Shown: in pieces, positions 62,478 through 64,000 of the stretch
Layout: each line of letters begins with the position of its first letter
Position numbering within the stretch: the first letter of the stretch is position 1
Assembly: GCA_044227095.1 (NCBI GenBank)
Contig: JBGAFV010000001.1
Coordinates: 2,666,001 to 2,730,000 of the forward strand
Length of the DNA stretch: 64,000 nt
Direction of reading: 5' to 3'
From: JACMLD01 sp044227095
GTDB lineage: Bacteria; Bacteroidota; Bacteroidia; Chitinophagales; Chitinophagaceae
Made by a program: the position numbers and the translations under genes
Notes under the pieces: generated by a model
Told to the model about the DNA's origin: nothing
What the model saw: only the letters and a program-made list of their open reading frames with translations
Databases searched by the model: none

Positions 62478-63641
62478 CTAATTATTCTTCCTGAACAAAG
62501 CTGCAAACATGCTGTCTGCTTTTATTGAATAGCCTTTTAATACTTCTTCTTTTATTAAGCTTAGGGATAAATTGGTTTCTATAAATTTCACGATATCTTC
62601 ATTTTCTTTTTTAAATACGGAACAGGTAATATACAGCAGGTAGCCGCCATTTTGGAGAGAAGGGGTTACTGCTGAAACAATTTTCTTTTGAAGATTGCTG
62701 TAACTGTCTATTTCAGCTTTATTAAAGAAAGACAATTGCTCTGGTGTCCTTCCCCATGTTCCGGAACCTGTGCACGGCGCATCTGCAATTATCATTTGAA
62801 AACTACCAGTTATATTTTTTTGTGGCTTTGTTAGATCTGCAGTTTGCAGGTTGTATTTTTTAATTCCTGCTGCTGCAAACCTTTTTTTAAGATTGCTGAG
62901 AATAGCAGGCCTTACATCAGAAACTGTTAAATCAATATCTCCAAGCGTATCTTTAGCAAGAATTGATTTTCCACCACTCGCTGCGCAACAATCCCAGATT
63001 TTGCTTTCGGTGTTTATGCCTGTAGCCGTTTGCATTAATGCTGCAGTTTGTTGCGAACTATAATCCTGCACAACAACTTCTTTATTTATTTCAAGTACTT
63101 CATCAATCTTTATTGCAGGTACAAAACTGATACAGTTTTTATTGATTAATGAAAAATCAATGCCGGCCTTTTTTAGTTTATCAATAACTGTTTGTTCATA
63201 GCCAGGTCTTATACGCAGGAAAAGATTTGGTTGTACAAGGTGCGAAAGATTAAAATTGTATGCATCTATTCCATTGCTCAATTCATCAGTAAAAGGAAAG
63301 ATTGCAAGCGAATCAACATGTATATTCAGCAATGCACATTTGACTTCAATATTATCTGAAGTTTTATCATTAAACACAGGGTTAAAAGCAGCAAGAAATT
63401 CATTCGGTTTATCGGCACATAAAAACGCTGCTGCTGTAATAGCATCAGCCAAAGATTTATTTTTGAAAATTCTACCTGTTCTAAAATAAGAATAGCAAAG
63501 TTGGGTGATTTGCTTCCTGTCTTTAGAACCGTATTTTTTATTTTGCCTGAAAAATTCTTTAATGTACAAATGAAAAGGGCCCTCGCCTTTATATTTAGTA
63601 ATAATCTCCACAGCCGAATTCAGGTGAGAAAAATGCTTCAT
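62478..63641 (-). CDS. RsmB/NOL1/NOP2-family m5C RNA methyltransferase
   Basis: 387 residues. SAM-dependent m5C methyltransferase of the RsmB/NSUN type. The SAM-binding motif CCAASGGKSI, then TVSDVRPAILSNLKKRF, and IADAPCTGSGTWGRTPE with the P-C catalytic loop are present; YITCSVFKKENEDIV holds the second Cys used for enzyme release. The N-terminal ~140 residues are helical, as in RsmB. Whether 16S C967 or another site is modified cannot be told. The ATG at 63641 is used; a TTG at 63668 is rejected. Confidence 0.9.
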   Translation of the reverse strand: MKHFSHLNSAVEIITKYKGEGPFHLYIKEFFRQNKKYGSKDRKQITQLCYSYFRTGRIFKNKSLADAITAAAFLCADKPNEFLAAFNPVFNDKTSDNIEVKCALLNIHVDSLAIFPFTDELSNGIDAYNFNLSHLVQPNLFLRIRPGYEQTVIDKLKKAGIDFSLINKNCISFVPAIKIDEVLEINKEVVVQDYSSQQTAALMQTATGINTESKIWDCCAASGGKSILAKDTLGDIDLTVSDVRPAILSNLKKRFAAAGIKKYNLQTADLTKPQKNITGSFQMIIADAPCTGSGTWGRTPEQLSFFNKAEIDSYSNLQKKIVSAVTPSLQNGGYLLYITCSVFKKENEDIVKFIETNLSLSLIKEEVLKGYSIKADSMFAALFRKNN

Positions 63642-63664
63642 TGTATGCAAGGTAGCAAAAGCTA

Positions 63665-64000
63665 TCAATCCTTTCTTTGCTGAATGAAATTATGCATCGT
63701 AGAAAAATTGCCCATTGTTTTTAGCCAGTTAAGATATTCAGCCAGTTTATCAAGCAAAGCTTTTCCTGAAGATCTTCTTGTATAAGCCGGCATTGTTTTA
63801 TAAGCGGATAAATCTGCGTACTCCCAGGGATGAAAGTAAAGACTGATGTAATTATCTTTTTTCAATACCTGCCTGCTGTATTGTTTAATAATAGATAGTG
63901 GAAGATTTTTAAAGGCAAGCCAGAATAACGGAATACGCAAATGCGGGGTTACAGAAGACGGCATTATCCATAAATCTTCTTTGCGGAATAATGTTCTTGG
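63665..64000 (-). CDS. C-terminal part of polysaccharide deacetylase-like protein (truncated by window edge)
   Basis: The frame is open to the right edge of the window, so this is the 3' end of a longer gene. The visible 111 residues include WIMPSSVTPHLRIPLFWLAFKNLP, YISLYFHPWEYADLSAY, and a final basic helix. The FHPWEY pattern matches the C-terminal region of NodB/DUF3473-type polysaccharide deacetylases. The catalytic part lies outside, so function is not confirmed. It is 23 bases upstream of the methyltransferase gene on the same strand. Confidence 0.7.
   Translation of the reverse strand, partial: PRTLFRKEDLWIMPSSVTPHLRIPLFWLAFKNLPLSIIKQYSRQVLKKDNYISLYFHPWEYADLSAYKTMPAYTRRSSGKALLDKLAEYLNWLKTMGNFSTMHNFIQQRKD

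Noticed and set aside
1..64000. CRISPR array, insertion sequence, integrase, prophage or restriction system
   Set aside because: No regularly spaced repeats with unique spacers, no transposase or integrase motif and no defence gene was seen.
1..64000. tRNA or rRNA genes
   Set aside because: I scanned the spacers for tRNA-like GTTCRANNC and conserved rRNA segments and found none that could be supported.

Overview
The window is chromosomal DNA from a member of the Bacteroidota, most likely the Chitinophagales/Chitinophagaceae. Supporting signs are: several starts preceded by the Bacteroidota -7 box TAnnTTTG rather than a clear Shine-Dalgarno; a subtilisin with a type IX secretion (T9SS) tail; a GSIII glutamine synthetase beside a eukaryote-type GSII; a fused alpha/beta 2-oxoacid dehydrogenase E1; paired DUF1573 lipoprotein-like exports; a BlaI/M56 pair carrying TonB-plug-like repeats; and a ComA-type phosphosulfolactate synthase. 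The assignment is from protein and promoter style only; no rRNA or tRNA gene was seen.

Layout: 1-4.6 kb holds the 3' end of accA, dapA, a glycan-binding esterase, RNase Z and a STAS protein. 4.7-9.4 kb holds clpC, a secreted thioredoxin-like protein and cmk. 9.5-12.9 kb is the two-gene glutamine synthetase block (minus strand). 13.3-17.7 kb has a kinase-fold phosphotransferase with a HAD phosphatase, then a polytopic membrane protein and a GT4 glycosyltransferase on the other strand. 17.8-22 kb is purL-hldD-proC. 22.2-27.2 kb has pyrG, yidC and two small secreted proteins. 27.8-31.2 kb has a TPR protein, comA-aroE (overlapping ATGA) and a thioesterase. 31.3-34.2 kb is an ECF sigma factor coupled to a repeat-bearing putative anti-sigma protein, then rdgB and a HolD-like protein. 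34.3-36.5 kb has ilvE and a short rpsL-rpsG operon closed by a terminator. 36.7-41.8 kb has tandem DUF1573 genes, the E1 fusion, a DCC protein and yebC. 42-48.1 kb is rich in transporters (APC, DctA-like, DedA, MFS) and ends with a GT9 heptosyltransferase-like gene. 48.2-54 kb is mostly minus strand: an octapeptide-repeat exported protein, mdh, an FMN glutamate-synthase-like enzyme, a Tat-exported oxidoreductase and a thioredoxin-like protein. 54.1-58.3 kb is blaI, an M56 sensor protease and an APC permease. 58.5-64 kb has mnmA, a lipoprotein with a T9SS subtilisin, an RsmB-like methyltransferase and the 3' end of a polysaccharide deacetylase-like gene.

Most of the window is housekeeping. The less ordinary material lies in: an exported protein made of nine exact 8-residue NPxxNxxI repeats; four 32-residue repeats in the cytoplasmic part of the putative anti-sigma protein; tandem dyads over the blaI promoter beside an M56 protease with three plug-like modules; degenerate 7-bp tandem arrays that supply stop codons; a dispersed intergenic repeat; an inverted-repeat-bracketed spacer; and a Cys-rich mini-ORF followed by a terminator. 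I did not find a clear-cut multi-gene defence, CRISPR or mobile system.
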